A model generated the notes under the pieces. That model ran no database searches. It saw only the letters and a list, made by a program, of their open reading frames with translations, and was not told the DNA's origin. Position numbers and translations under genes: made by a program. Below are positions 16,092 through 24,674 of a stretch of 64,000 bases of DNA, one piece after another (within the stretch, counting starts at the first letter, position 1; every line of letters begins with the position of its first letter). Source of the stretch: Paraburkholderia ribeironis (lineage in GTDB: Bacteria > Pseudomonadota > Gammaproteobacteria > Burkholderiales > Burkholderiaceae); the NCBI RefSeq assembly GCF_900019265.1, contig NZ_CYGX02000017.1, positions 1 to 64,000 of the forward strand, given 5' to 3'.

Positions 16092-17297
16092 ATGTCTAAA
16101 GTCGAATTTCCCGCTATCACACGCAAGGTTCCACTAGCGAAAATCGCTAAATTTGCGAAAAAACTGGACGGGCTGACGGCTGAGCTGCGCGAGCAGATTC
16201 TCACGCCGAGGCCGCGAAAGTCACCACCGAACTTTACGACTGCCGAAGTAGCAGACCTGTGCGGGCTGGACCGGACCAAGCTTCACTACCAAGCGACGCG
16301 GGAAGGAAGCACGTTGCCGCCGGGCGTTGCACACGGCACGGGCCGCAGCCGGCTGTTTACCTTGGCCGAGGCGCGCACCTACGTACAACAGTTGTCGGAA
16401 ATCTATCAGTCGCCGCTCGTGACCGGTCGCGACGCAGATGGCAAAATTGTTCTAGTCGCCAACTTTAAGGGTGGGTCGACGAAGACTACGACGACGATGT
16501 GTATCTCGCAAGGGTTGTCGTTGCGGGGACGGAAAGTGCTTGTGGTTGACCTGGACCCACAGGCCTCCCTGTCTGAACTCTGCGGACTCTATGCCGAAAA
16601 CGAGGTCGATGAGGATTCGACCGTTCTCCCTTTTATTTATAACGAGGAGATGGAAGGCGGACTGGAATCTGCGATCAAGGAAACTTATTGGGACGGCTTG
16701 GATGTGATTCCCGCGCATCCATCGCTGTTCAGTGCGGAGTTCTTCATCCCCTCGATGCTGAAGACCCGCCCGAGCTATCAGTTTTGGGCAATCCTGCGGA
16801 AAGGCTTGGAGCCGCTGCGTAAGAAGTACGACTACATCATTCTGGACACAGCTCCCTCCCTCTCCTACCTCACATTGAACGCATTGATGGCGGCTGATTC
16901 GATGGTGATGCCCTTGGTGCCGGAGAGCCTAGACTTCATCAGTTCGGTATCGTTTTGGGGGCTGTTTTCGGATATAGCCGCGAACTTCATGGAGAAGGAG
17001 TCTGACAAGGTCTACGATTTCATCTCCGTGATTCTGTCGAAGGTGGATACAAGCCCGACGTCGTCAGCACCCATCGTTCGCTCTTGGACGCAACGCGCCT
17101 ACGAAGACTGGTTGACCACGACCGAGATTCCGGCGAGTTCGGTGATGAGCAACGGCGCGCTCGCGCTCTCAACAGTGTTCGACCTCAGCAAATCCGACGG
17201 GGTCTCAAAGACGGTGCAGCGTGTACGGCAACCACTGGTTGAATACTGCAAGTGGATTGACAACATGTACGTCGACGAATGGAGTCTCTCACAATGA
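16092..17297 (+). CDS. parA: ParA partition ATPase with N-terminal DNA-binding domain
   Basis: A 401-residue protein of the P1-type (Ia) ParA class. Residues 50-110 hold a helix-turn-helix (TTAEVADLCGLDRTKLHYQ). The deviant Walker A is FKGGSTKTTTT (about residues 125-135), followed by LVVDLDPQASLSEL and YIILDTAPSLSYLTL. It would move plasmid copies by ATP-driven nucleoid binding and repress its own operon through the extra domain. The ATG at 16092 gives the family length, although the frame is open far upstream through the iterons. It overlaps parB by four bases. Confidence 0.9.
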   Translation: MSKVEFPAITRKVPLAKIAKFAKKLDGLTAELREQILTPRPRKSPPNFTTAEVADLCGLDRTKLHYQATREGSTLPPGVAHGTGRSRLFTLAEARTYVQQLSEIYQSPLVTGRDADGKIVLVANFKGGSTKTTTTMCISQGLSLRGRKVLVVDLDPQASLSELCGLYAENEVDEDSTVLPFIYNEEMEGGLESAIKETYWDGLDVIPAHPSLFSAEFFIPSMLKTRPSYQFWAILRKGLEPLRKKYDYIILDTAPSLSYLTLNALMAADSMVMPLVPESLDFISSVSFWGLFSDIAANFMEKESDKVYDFISVILSKVDTSPTSSAPIVRSWTQRAYEDWLTTTEIPASSVMSNGALALSTVFDLSKSDGVSKTVQRVRQPLVEYCKWIDNMYVDEWSLSQ

Positions 17298-18283
17298 GCA
17301 GCATTCGTGATCGTATGGCTCTACAAACCGCCAACCTCCGGAAGACGTCCTCAATTTCTGACGAGGAGATGGACGCGACCAAGCCCGTGCTCGAGAAGCC
17401 GAAGACAGGGCCTGGGATGGCAGGGGCCTTGGCAGCCGCACAACTTAAAATTCAAGAGTTGGAAGCGAGTGGCGGCCAAGCAACGATTCCGGTTGCGGAG
17501 GTTGTGCCGAATCCATGGCAGCCGCGGCGGATTTTTGTCGAGGCCGAGCTTTCAGATCTTGCAGAGTCTATTCGCGAAAAGGGGTTGGTTCAGCCGGTGG
17601 CGGTGCGGCGCGTTGAGTCCGGCTACCAACTGGTCGCTGGTGAGCGGCGATTGCGCGCGCACAAAATCTTAGGTATGGAGCAAATCAAGGCCGTCATAGT
17701 CGAGTGCTCCGATGAGGATATGGTTGTTCTCGCGTTGGTAGAGAACATCGGGCGGTCCAACCTGACCGACTATGAAATAGCGACTTCGCTTCGTCGTGCG
17801 GAAGCAGAGTTTCCGAATCGAAAGCGGCTCGCTGAGTCACTCGGCATGTCTCGCTCTGGGCTCTATCAATTTTTGGCGTTCGAGAAGCTACCTGATTTCA
17901 TCAAGGAGCAATTGGACTTGCAACCCGCGTTGCTTGGGTGCAACGCCGCAGAGGAGATTGTGTCGGCTATCAAAAGGCATGGCGCTGCCGGTTTGGCTGC
18001 GGCAAAGGACTTATGGTCGGACGTTCTCAAAGGGGAAATTCTCCAGGGCCGATATGCTGCCGCAATCATAGCGCAGGCCACCCGTCAGGCTTCACGAACG
18101 GAGGCCCGCGAGCGGAGCATCGCGAAGTTCTTTTCGGGCAAGGAACAGGCCGGTAGCATTACCAAGGACGTGAACTCGTTCACCGTCAAAATCAAGACCG
18201 GGTCGCTTAGTGAAGCTCAAGAGACTCGAATCCGGCAACTTATCAGTGAGCTGTACAGGGAAGAACCGAGCACGCAGCAATAA
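17294..18283 (+). CDS. parB: ParB centromere-binding protein
   Basis: A 329-residue protein. VVPNPWQPRR, LAESIREKGLVQPVAVR, the CTP/phosphate motif AGERRLRAH and LVENIGRSNLTDYEIA mark the ParB N-domain (residues 65-160). A helix-turn-helix follows (KRLAESLGMSRSGLYQFLAF), then a basic C-terminal dimer domain. The ATG overlaps the parA stop (ATGA), giving a tight parAB operon. The operon ends at a strong terminator. Two candidate parS palindromes lie within 180 bp downstream. Confidence 0.9.
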   Translation: MSSIRDRMALQTANLRKTSSISDEEMDATKPVLEKPKTGPGMAGALAAAQLKIQELEASGGQATIPVAEVVPNPWQPRRIFVEAELSDLAESIREKGLVQPVAVRRVESGYQLVAGERRLRAHKILGMEQIKAVIVECSDEDMVVLALVENIGRSNLTDYEIATSLRRAEAEFPNRKRLAESLGMSRSGLYQFLAFEKLPDFIKEQLDLQPALLGCNAAEEIVSAIKRHGAAGLAAAKDLWSDVLKGEILQGRYAAAIIAQATRQASRTEARERSIAKFFSGKEQAGSITKDVNSFTVKIKTGSLSEAQETRIRQLISELYREEPSTQQ

Positions 18284-18300
18284 TCGAACTCACCGAAGAT

Positions 18301-18326
18301 AAGCCCGCAGACTGCGGGCTTTTTTG
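18301..18326 (+). terminator. Rho-independent terminator of the parAB operon
   Basis: AAGCCCGC-AGACT-GCGGGCTTTTTT: a 7-8-bp GC stem and six T residues, 17 bases after the parB stop. Confidence 0.9.
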
Positions 18327-18365
18327 GTCCATTGCCAAATGCGGGCTGCCCGCAGATCAACGCTA

Positions 18366-18458
18366 GAGTGTCAGTAATGCGGACACTCAGAAATAGCCCG
18401 GACCTCCCAATAGCGCTCTACCCCGGGCGACGTGGTGCGGTGTCAGTAGTACCGACAC
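18366..18458. promoter_or_regulatory. Pair of palindromes, candidate parS sites
   Basis: GAGTGTC-AGTAATGCG-GACACTC (18366-18388) and GTGTC-AGTAGTACC-GACAC (18440-18458) share arms and part of the core. They lie just downstream of parAB, a usual place for centromere sites. The related cores and 74-bp spacing suggest binding sites for one protein. The identity as parS is inferred. Confidence 0.45.
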
Positions 18459-19602
18459 TCCGGCGATCTATGCCTTTGACGTCTGCTGGTCAGGCGTCGC
18501 CTGAAAGAGAAGAGCCTGAACAAGGCCTGACTGTTTGGGAGAGAGACATGCCGCCTAATGGACGATGCGACCGGAGAGCCTGCGAAGCAACTCGAACGCT
18601 AGTGTCCATGGTTCCCAGTAATTCCGCCAACCTGACTTGGGACCGCGCCTGAGGTGGGGCGCTGGAAGCGCCGGAGGCCCACCCGCTGGTGCAGTGCCGC
18701 ACATTACTGGCTGGCATAGAGCGAACTGCCGCTGCCCTCGCCGGAACTCATCTGCCCGGAGCCTGGCGGGCCGGCGGGGCATGTGGCGTGGCGTGCGTGA
18801 CCCGCCCATGCAACGCGGGCGGCAGCTAGCCTGCTGTCGTGAAAATCTGGCCGGAGAAGGCGAGGTGCGGCTTTTACCGTGCGTCTTGCGAGGGGTGCTG
18901 TCCGCCGTGAGCCCTTATTTAGGCGGGGCGGTTGCGCGCAGCCGGCGGTCTGGCCTGTCGAGATGCGGCGGGGGTAACACATGCGTTTGCCTCGGCGAGC
19001 ATTTCGCAGACTTAGTCGATACGCAGGTGCGTATGCTGCGGAAGCGCTGAAGGTCGACGAGGCGTCAGGAGAGCCGGCGCCTCCATAGAGCGGCGTTCCT
19101 CGCGCGCCAGCGTGCCACGCACGGCGACCCGGACGGCCGCTATAGGGTGCGACAGCTGACCGAGTCCCATGTCGAAGGGTTTTGGCGCTACACGGCCACA
19201 CATTGGTGTTCCGGGCAGACCGGCCGCGATCACAGCCACTTGGACGCCACTAGAACATGGCGGGCTCGCATATCGAGAGAGTCGGCCGCATGTGACTGGT
19301 GCGCGGCGGATTTTCCGTGCTTGAGCGTGAAACGGAAACAACGCTGGACGTGATCTAGGTCGTGCAACAGCGCGTAGAGGTCCGGGCATCACCTCTGATT
19401 TGAATCAAGGCGGACGCGGCGCGGGGCAGAATCGTCCTTCTGAATGCAGCGGACATTACCACGGGGAAACCTGAAAAAGCGATTCGCGCTTCCGTGTCGA
19501 TCGCCGTGCTTCGCAACGATCGCCTGCATCGCGACCGTGGTCGCGATGCCCGATGCGACGACAGAGCACGACTGCAGCTACCACGGGCGGATCCTGTTCC
19601 TT

Positions 19603-19640
19603 GGGGCGCGGCCCACGGCCGACGCCGTGGGCCGCGCCCC
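19603..19640. repeat. Perfect 17-bp inverted repeat with four-base loop
   Basis: GGGGCGCGGCCCACGGC, loop CGAC, then its exact reverse complement. It is not followed by a T-run and is not beside a recognisable gene. The exactness suggests recent origin or selection, for example a REP-like or transposon-derived palindrome. Confidence 0.7.
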
Positions 19641-19939
19641 TCGAGCGGCTGCTAACCGCCGTATGGTGCATCGACACCCGGGGCTGGTGCGAGCGGGATC
19701 ATTTACAACATTTGGATATCGGCGATCTGATGGAGCGCCCGGCGGCAGGTGCGACACGCGAGCTCCAGCAGCTCGAGACCGGGTGGTGCGTTGTCTCCGG
19801 CGTGCGGGTGCGAGCATCGCGGTGGCCCGGAGGTGATCGTTCGGCGTGAAGAAGGACATAAGATCCTCAAGTCGATTTTTCCCGCCAGACCGGCAGCACG
19901 GGGTGGGTGGGTCGGTCGGAAGGATCTTTTGGTGACAAC

Positions 19940-19967
19940 TGATGCTTGATGCTTGATGCGTGATGCG
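19940..19967. repeat. Four tandem copies of TGATGC(T/G) upstream of vapB
   Basis: The heptamer repeats run head to tail about 50 bp before the vapB ribosome site. They could be slipped-strand repeats or part of the promoter-operator region of the toxin-antitoxin pair. Confidence 0.5.
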
Positions 19968-20018
19968 ATGTGGGCTAATCTGACGGGGTGTGAAACAACT
20001 CGATGCAATGGAGGTCCC

Positions 20019-20249
20019 ATGCGAACCACCCTCGATATCGACGACGACGTGCTCGCCGTCGCGCGCATGCGCGCCGACCGCGAGCACGTGTCGATCGGCC
20101 GCATCATCTCGCAACTCGCGCGCGCAGCGCTGCAGCGTCCCGCAGCCGCTCCGGCCATGCGAAACGGCTTGCCGGTGCTGCCGAACGCCCGCACCGCGCG
20201 GACGGTCACGCCCGAACTCGTCAACCAGCTGCTCGACGAAGCGCCCTGA
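20019..20249 (+). CDS. vapB: VapB-type antitoxin
   Basis: A 76-residue protein beginning MRTTLDIDDDVLAVARMRAD, the ribbon-helix-helix start of CopG/VapB-like antitoxins, with GRIISQLARAAL as the second helix. The C-terminal part would bind and inhibit the toxin. GGAGG lies six bases upstream of the ATG. The stop overlaps the toxin ATG (TGATG), so the two are co-translated. Confidence 0.85.
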   Translation: MRTTLDIDDDVLAVARMRADREHVSIGRIISQLARAALQRPAAAPAMRNGLPVLPNARTARTVTPELVNQLLDEAP

Positions 20250-20680
20250 TGACGTATCTGCTTGACGTCAATGTACTAATTGCGCTGCTCGACGCCGGTC
20301 ATGTACAGCACGAGGCCGCGCACGAATGGTTCGGCCGGGCAGGGCACGCCGCTTGGGCGACCTGCCCGCTGACTGAAAACGGCGTGCTTCGCATCATCGG
20401 CAATCCGCGCTACCCGAATACGCTGGAGACGCCTGCCGCGGTCGCGCCGCTTGTCGCGCAGCTGCGCGCACATCCTGGCCACACATTCTGGTCTGACGAC
20501 CTGAGCCTGCTCGATCCGGAGCACGTTGACGTCAGCCGCGTACTCGCGACCGACCAGGTGACCGACACGTACCTGCTTGCCCTCGCGCGGCGCCACGGGG
20601 GAACGCTGACCACCTTCGACCGCCGGCTGGTCGTCGATGCGGTGCCGGATGGTGCGCGCCACCTCGAAGTCATTAGTTGA
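20249..20680 (+). CDS. vapC: VapC-type PIN-domain toxin
   Basis: A 143-residue PIN-domain ribonuclease. Conserved acidic residues are visible: LLDVNVLIALLDA at the N-terminus (first Asp), TENGVLRIIGNP (Glu), then VTDTYLLALARRHGGTLTTF (Asp cluster) and FDRRL. VapC toxins cleave tRNA or rRNA when released from the antitoxin. With the upstream vapB it forms a complete toxin-antitoxin pair, usual on plasmids for post-segregational stability. Confidence 0.9.
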   Translation: MTYLLDVNVLIALLDAGHVQHEAAHEWFGRAGHAAWATCPLTENGVLRIIGNPRYPNTLETPAAVAPLVAQLRAHPGHTFWSDDLSLLDPEHVDVSRVLATDQVTDTYLLALARRHGGTLTTFDRRLVVDAVPDGARHLEVIS

Positions 20681-21997
20681 TGCTGGTGCCGCGCTCCTGA
20701 GACTCGCTCTTCGCGGGACTTACGAACGCCAATCGCGATTCGGGCCTAAGAAAACGAGGGAACATTAGGGCGATCATGCGGCTGCACTTTCCTGCACCAG
20801 TGAAACATCCCAAGGTAGATGTCTTTCGCCCGTAAAGCCCTGTCGGGCAAGGCTTGCGCCGATGTTTGCATCGAATGTTTCACGGGCGTGGGTCGTCTGC
20901 GTGTTTCCGGACGGCGGTCTTTGCCTTGGTCGGCCTCCAATCTCACAGCTCGTGCATGCGAAAGGCAAACTTGTAGTGAAAAACACGTAATATGTAACGC
21001 CACGCTAAGTGCGGTTTCCGCTCCGCTAAAACATTATCTCGATTTCCAGACGCGACGATTCACTATGCCGGGAAGAGGGGCTTTCCATATCCGAGAGAGA
21101 TGACTCGGAGTGCGCCGCGCGCCACATCTTCCACGGACTGTTACGGACACGCAGAGTTCATGCCGAGTTGTTGGGTGACCCGTCTGCCGATCTCGGGCGA
21201 TGCGAAAGCCGTGACGATACTGCCCGGCCGGGTCGCGGCAACTGATCACGCCGGCGAACTTCGCGGCTACGAAAGCAAATATCGCAGGGAGGGAAACCTG
21301 CGGGACTGTGACGAACGACGTCAAAGCAGCCGCTACCGAGAGTGAGACGGGATCAAACGCCGCGAAACGAGTGTGGCGAATGTGGGTGCAGCTGAGCGCT
21401 GAGGGCCGACGCCTGCATCGTTCGTGGTACCGGTGGCGCCGCCCGGAGAAACGTTCGGCGCAGGCACCCGCGGAAATCACGCGGACCGAGATTCGTGACA
21501 CGACATTGGGGTTTTAACCTGTAAGCCACGAGTCATACACCCAATCCCGCGCCTGTCCCAAAAACGTTCGACTTGCAAACTGACCTCGCAGCCCGTTACT
21601 TGGTATCGTTGCCTGCAGCCGTCCGTCTCCGGCATCGGCAACGTACGTGTGCATGTCTAGTACTGCTCGAATGACGATGCCTGCTTCGCCGCCGGGCGCA
21701 TGTTGGAGTGTTCGCTTCAGGCGTCGGTCAACCACGGCGCGTAGACCTCGTTTCGGTACCGAAACGCATCGATAACTTCAAGGCGTGCAATTAATCTTGC
21801 TTTGCATGCGTGCACATGTTGGCCGGGCACGGCGCAGTGCGACGGTCGCGCTACATCGACGTCATCGGATTCGAGTGGCGCGAACGAGGACCGCCCTCAG
21901 CATCGCCCTGTCGCGTATGTCAATTTTCGAGTCAGGGCTCCACAAATTTGCCAGAATAGCCACGTCGACAAATTCTCGATAGGAAGGGCGGGCGCCC
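20681..21997. other. Gene-poor segment between vapC and mnmH
   Basis: About 1.3 kb without a supported gene. Open frames here lack ribosome sites and family features. The stretch includes a 9-bp inverted repeat GTGAAACAT / ATGTTTCAC (20800-20808 and 20875-20883) enclosing smaller hairpins (GCCCG/CGGGC, AAGCC/GGCTT). It is possibly the end of a lost mobile element. Confidence 0.45.
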
Positions 21998-23026
21998 ATG
22001 TATCGATTTGAAGAGTACGACCTCATCATCGACGCACGATGCGAGAGGGAATTTGCAGAGGATCACATCCCCGGCGCAATCAACCTCCCGGTCGTCAACA
22101 ATGACGAATACGCAGAGGTGGGAACCTTGCATCGCACCGACAAGATGCGCGCGTACCTGATTGGCGTGTCCTATTCGCTGAGGAATATCTCGCGCCATCT
22201 GGACACAGTGATCGTGACCCGTCCTCGCCGCAACAGGATTCTCGTATATTGCTTTCGAGGCGGCAAACGCAGTCGCCTATGGTTCGATGCACTTGACACA
22301 GTTGGCTACAAAGTAGAGCGGTTGCCGGGTGGATGGAAGGGTTACCGCCGCTGGGTCAACGAAGAACTGGAAACCCGTCCGCGAGAGTTTTCGTACGTCG
22401 TTCTTTCTGGACCGACCGGCTGCGGCAAAACGCGTTTGCTCGAGCAGCTTTCGGTCGAGGGGGCGCAAGTGCTCGATCTTGAGGCGATCGCTGCGCATCG
22501 CGGTTCTGTCATCGGAGCAATCCCGGGCGTTCCACAGCCGACCCAGAAATATTTTGACAGCCTGCTTCTCCAGAAGCTCTCGACCTTCTCGCCAACGCGC
22601 CGGGTGTGGGTTGAGGCAGAAAGCAAAAAGATTGGCAATGTCCAACTTCCGCTCGCGCTGTTCGAAACAATGCATTCAACCGGGACGCTCTTGCAGGTCA
22701 GCGCGCCGATGACTGAGCGAGTTCGACTCTGGCGGGAAGATTACGCGCACTTTGAAAGCGATCCCGAGTCCTTAGTTGAGCGGCTGACACACCTGCGAAG
22801 CCTCGTAGGCGGGAAAGAACTCGAGCTATGGCGTGAGCTGGCCGCGTCGCGAAGGATTCCAGAATTGTTCGAACGCCTAATGATTTCGCACTACGATCCG
22901 AGCTACGCGCGTTCCACAAAACGAGGCTATCAATCATTCACTGAGTCACCTTGCATCGAGCTAGTGGATCTGCGGCCTGCTAGCCTTAACCAAATTGCTC
23001 GGAGCCTCATCAGACGCTTTGGCTGA
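21998..23026 (+). CDS. mnmH: tRNA 2-selenouridine synthase (MnmH/SelU-like)
   Basis: A 342-residue protein with an N-terminal rhodanese domain (YDLIIDARCEREFAEDHIPG) whose active-site loop is CFRGGKRS (Cys about 85). A P-loop domain follows (SGPTGCGKTRLLEQL, about residues 137-150), with GVPQPTQKYFDSLLL and VWVEAESKKIGNVQLP typical of the family. MnmH swaps sulfur for selenium at wobble uridine 34 of some tRNAs, using selenophosphate. The length is slightly short at the N-terminus. No selenophosphate synthetase gene is in the window. A plasmid copy of this usually chromosomal gene is unusual. Confidence 0.85.
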   Translation: MYRFEEYDLIIDARCEREFAEDHIPGAINLPVVNNDEYAEVGTLHRTDKMRAYLIGVSYSLRNISRHLDTVIVTRPRRNRILVYCFRGGKRSRLWFDALDTVGYKVERLPGGWKGYRRWVNEELETRPREFSYVVLSGPTGCGKTRLLEQLSVEGAQVLDLEAIAAHRGSVIGAIPGVPQPTQKYFDSLLLQKLSTFSPTRRVWVEAESKKIGNVQLPLALFETMHSTGTLLQVSAPMTERVRLWREDYAHFESDPESLVERLTHLRSLVGGKELELWRELAASRRIPELFERLMISHYDPSYARSTKRGYQSFTESPCIELVDLRPASLNQIARSLIRRFG

Positions 23027-23432
23027 TATGCAAAAGACATCGACTCTCACTCGATCGTCTAGTCACGTCCCCGCAATTCTTGCCACCACAACGTGCATAT
23101 CAAGATCACGAACAAGAGCCAATTGCCGAACATATGCATATCGGTTCGCATTAGTGTTTCTGGATGTAACAGCGGTGGCACGCCCCGAAGTTGGAGCATT
23201 AACTTTATACGAATTCTTTTTGATCCAGACAGGACAGATTGTCGGATCGGGAGTACCGGGGCATGTCCATCACAATCGAGGACCGCGTCATCCCGCTCCT
23301 AGACAAGCCGGCTCGGCTTTGCTCATCAGGGACTGCATCGCTGCGTGGTGTGCTCCGGAGAGCGGTCGATCCGCTATCCTCGGGCATTTAAGCGTCGCTG
23401 CTTGATGTCCATATCCTATCGGGTTGGGAATT
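23027..23432. other. Non-coding stretch upstream of the zinc-ribbon gene
   Basis: About 400 bp, less GC-rich than its surroundings. I see no gene or clear terminator. It presumably contains the promoter for the zinc-ribbon/LuxR cluster, but no convincing -35/-10 pair was found. Confidence 0.4.
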
Positions 23433-23702
23433 ATGAGCGAGTGCATCAACATCGTGTGTCCGGCTTGTGGAGAGTCATTCGGTGACGACTGCTGGGAGGT
23501 CTTGCTGGAGAACGAGGTTCATCAACTGACATGTCAGATATGTCATACAGCCTTTTTCACTAGGCTGTTCGAGTGTGAAGCCTGCGTGGCCGACAACGTA
23601 GTTTCCGCAAGGTCCCCACGAGACTGTCTCGATCGCACTTGTAGAAAGTGTGGTCATCATCCCGACGGGACTGGAGAGGACTATGAAGAATCTTATCTTT
23701 GA
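23433..23702 (+). CDS. Small zinc-ribbon protein
   Basis: An 89-residue product from the ATG at 23433. It carries two zinc-knuckle-type pairs near each end (CPACGESF and CQICHTAF; CEACVADN and CRKCGHHP), eight cysteines in CxxC pairs. Such proteins bind metal or nucleic acid, but the function here is unknown. It overlaps the next gene by 20 bases and heads a compact cluster of four genes. Confidence 0.6.
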   Translation: MSECINIVCPACGESFGDDCWEVLLENEVHQLTCQICHTAFFTRLFECEACVADNVVSARSPRDCLDRTCRKCGHHPDGTGEDYEESYL

Positions 23703-23946
23703 ACGCCATGTCGGAGCGTCCTCTGAACGGGTCGGCGTACGGCTATACCGAGTGACAACCGGGTTTATTGCCGAGCGGTTTCTTGTCCAGGGAAACCAAA
23801 CGGTTGCCGTACAGGTCCTCCCGATGTCAGTACGTGCCGATTTTGAGGGCTTTGCATTGGCGGATCCGCATTACTCGACGATGCGAGCCATATATGGGGA
23901 GGTGCGGAGGCTGGTGTGGGGCCGCCACGTTGATGAGGCGTGTTGA
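23683..23946 (+). CDS. Small hypothetical protein in the LuxR cluster
   Basis: An 87-residue product from the ATG with GGAGAGGA upstream. It reads as a small beta-rich protein (GVRLYRVTTGFIAERFLVQG, then QTVAVQVLPMSV). No family was recognised. It lies between the zinc-ribbon and LuxR genes, with overlaps or short gaps on both sides, suggesting one transcript. Confidence 0.55.
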   Translation: MKNLIFERHVGASSERVGVRLYRVTTGFIAERFLVQGNQTVAVQVLPMSVRADFEGFALADPHYSTMRAIYGEVRRLVWGRHVDEAC

Positions 23947-23960
23947 GCAAGGTACGACCC

Positions 23961-24674
23961 ATGGATCTGAGTGTTGATGACCTGTTGAACTCCACGGATG
24001 AGCTGGAGCTGATCTCGCTTGTCAGACGCGCGGTGCAAGCTCACGGAGCAGAGTGGTTTGTGTTTGCCTCTTTGCACCCGTCCGATTGTTCAGACAGTCG
24101 ATCGACCTATCGGTTCTTGATCGGCTGCCGTCCAGAGTGGTGCCAGCTATATAACGCAAATCGGTGGTATCTAACCGATCCATGCCTCGAGTATGCACGT
24201 TCCAATACGGCGCCTGTGTTAGGTTCAGCGTTGCCTATCCGAACCGCAGGACAGAAACGTATGCTGGAGGTAGCCGCGGAGTACGGATTCCGAAGCGGCT
24301 ATTTGATTCCAGCTCATACGAGCGAGCACGGTCGCATCGGAATTCTATATCTCGGGTCCGATCGGCCGCCGGAAGAAGCGGAACCGCAATTCCACGAGGC
24401 CCGCCCCTTTTTTCGTGCTCTGGCGTTGGAGCTTCTCGAGTGGTCCTCCGGTGCTTTGAGGGAAGAGGCCTTGCAGACGACAGGTCTTACGCAAGACGAG
24501 GTGCAGCTCTTGGGCCTGGTAAAGACGGGCTTCACGGCGGCCGAAATCGCAACCGAACTACGGGTTTCATCGATGACGGTCTATCGCCAGTTTCAGAGGA
24601 TCAACGAGAAGCTCGGCGTTGGTCGCATTACCAGAGCCGTGAAATTTGCCGAAGAGCATGGCCTCCTGGCGTGA
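23961..24674 (+). CDS. LuxR-family regulator with autoinducer-binding-type domain
   Basis: A 237-residue protein. The N-terminal 160 residues match the acyl-homoserine-lactone-binding fold: WYLTDPCLEYARSNTAPVLG retains the Trp-Tyr-x-x-Asp-Pro core, then GFRSGYLIPAHTSEHGRIG. The C-terminus is a LuxR/GerE helix-turn-helix (LTQDEVQLLGLVKTGFTAAE, then ELRVSSMTVYRQFQRINEKLG). A Gly replaces the usual Trp in APVLWS, so ligand specificity may differ. No LuxI-type synthase is in the window, making this a solo or orphan regulator. It overlaps the hydroxylase gene by 17 bases. Confidence 0.8.
   Translation: MDLSVDDLLNSTDELELISLVRRAVQAHGAEWFVFASLHPSDCSDSRSTYRFLIGCRPEWCQLYNANRWYLTDPCLEYARSNTAPVLGSALPIRTAGQKRMLEVAAEYGFRSGYLIPAHTSEHGRIGILYLGSDRPPEEAEPQFHEARPFFRALALELLEWSSGALREEALQTTGLTQDEVQLLGLVKTGFTAAEIATELRVSSMTVYRQFQRINEKLGVGRITRAVKFAEEHGLLA

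Larger units (their letters stand above)
18460..20018. other. Gene-poor segment between parAB and vapBC
   Basis: About 1.5 kb with no convincing gene. Several frames on both strands are open but have arginine/proline-rich products, no ribosome sites and no family resemblance. It contains a long perfect hairpin at 19603-19640 and a short tandem repeat at 19940-19967 ahead of vapB. It may be decayed accessory DNA. Confidence 0.5.

Noticed and set aside
18637..19392. Frames on both strands in the segment after parAB
   Set aside because: No ribosome sites and low-complexity products. No family resemblance was seen.
20800..20883. Possible transposon inverted repeats GTGAAACAT/ATGTTTCAC
   Set aside because: The pair is short, encloses only 66 bp and no transposase is near, so it was noted within the gene-poor segment only.
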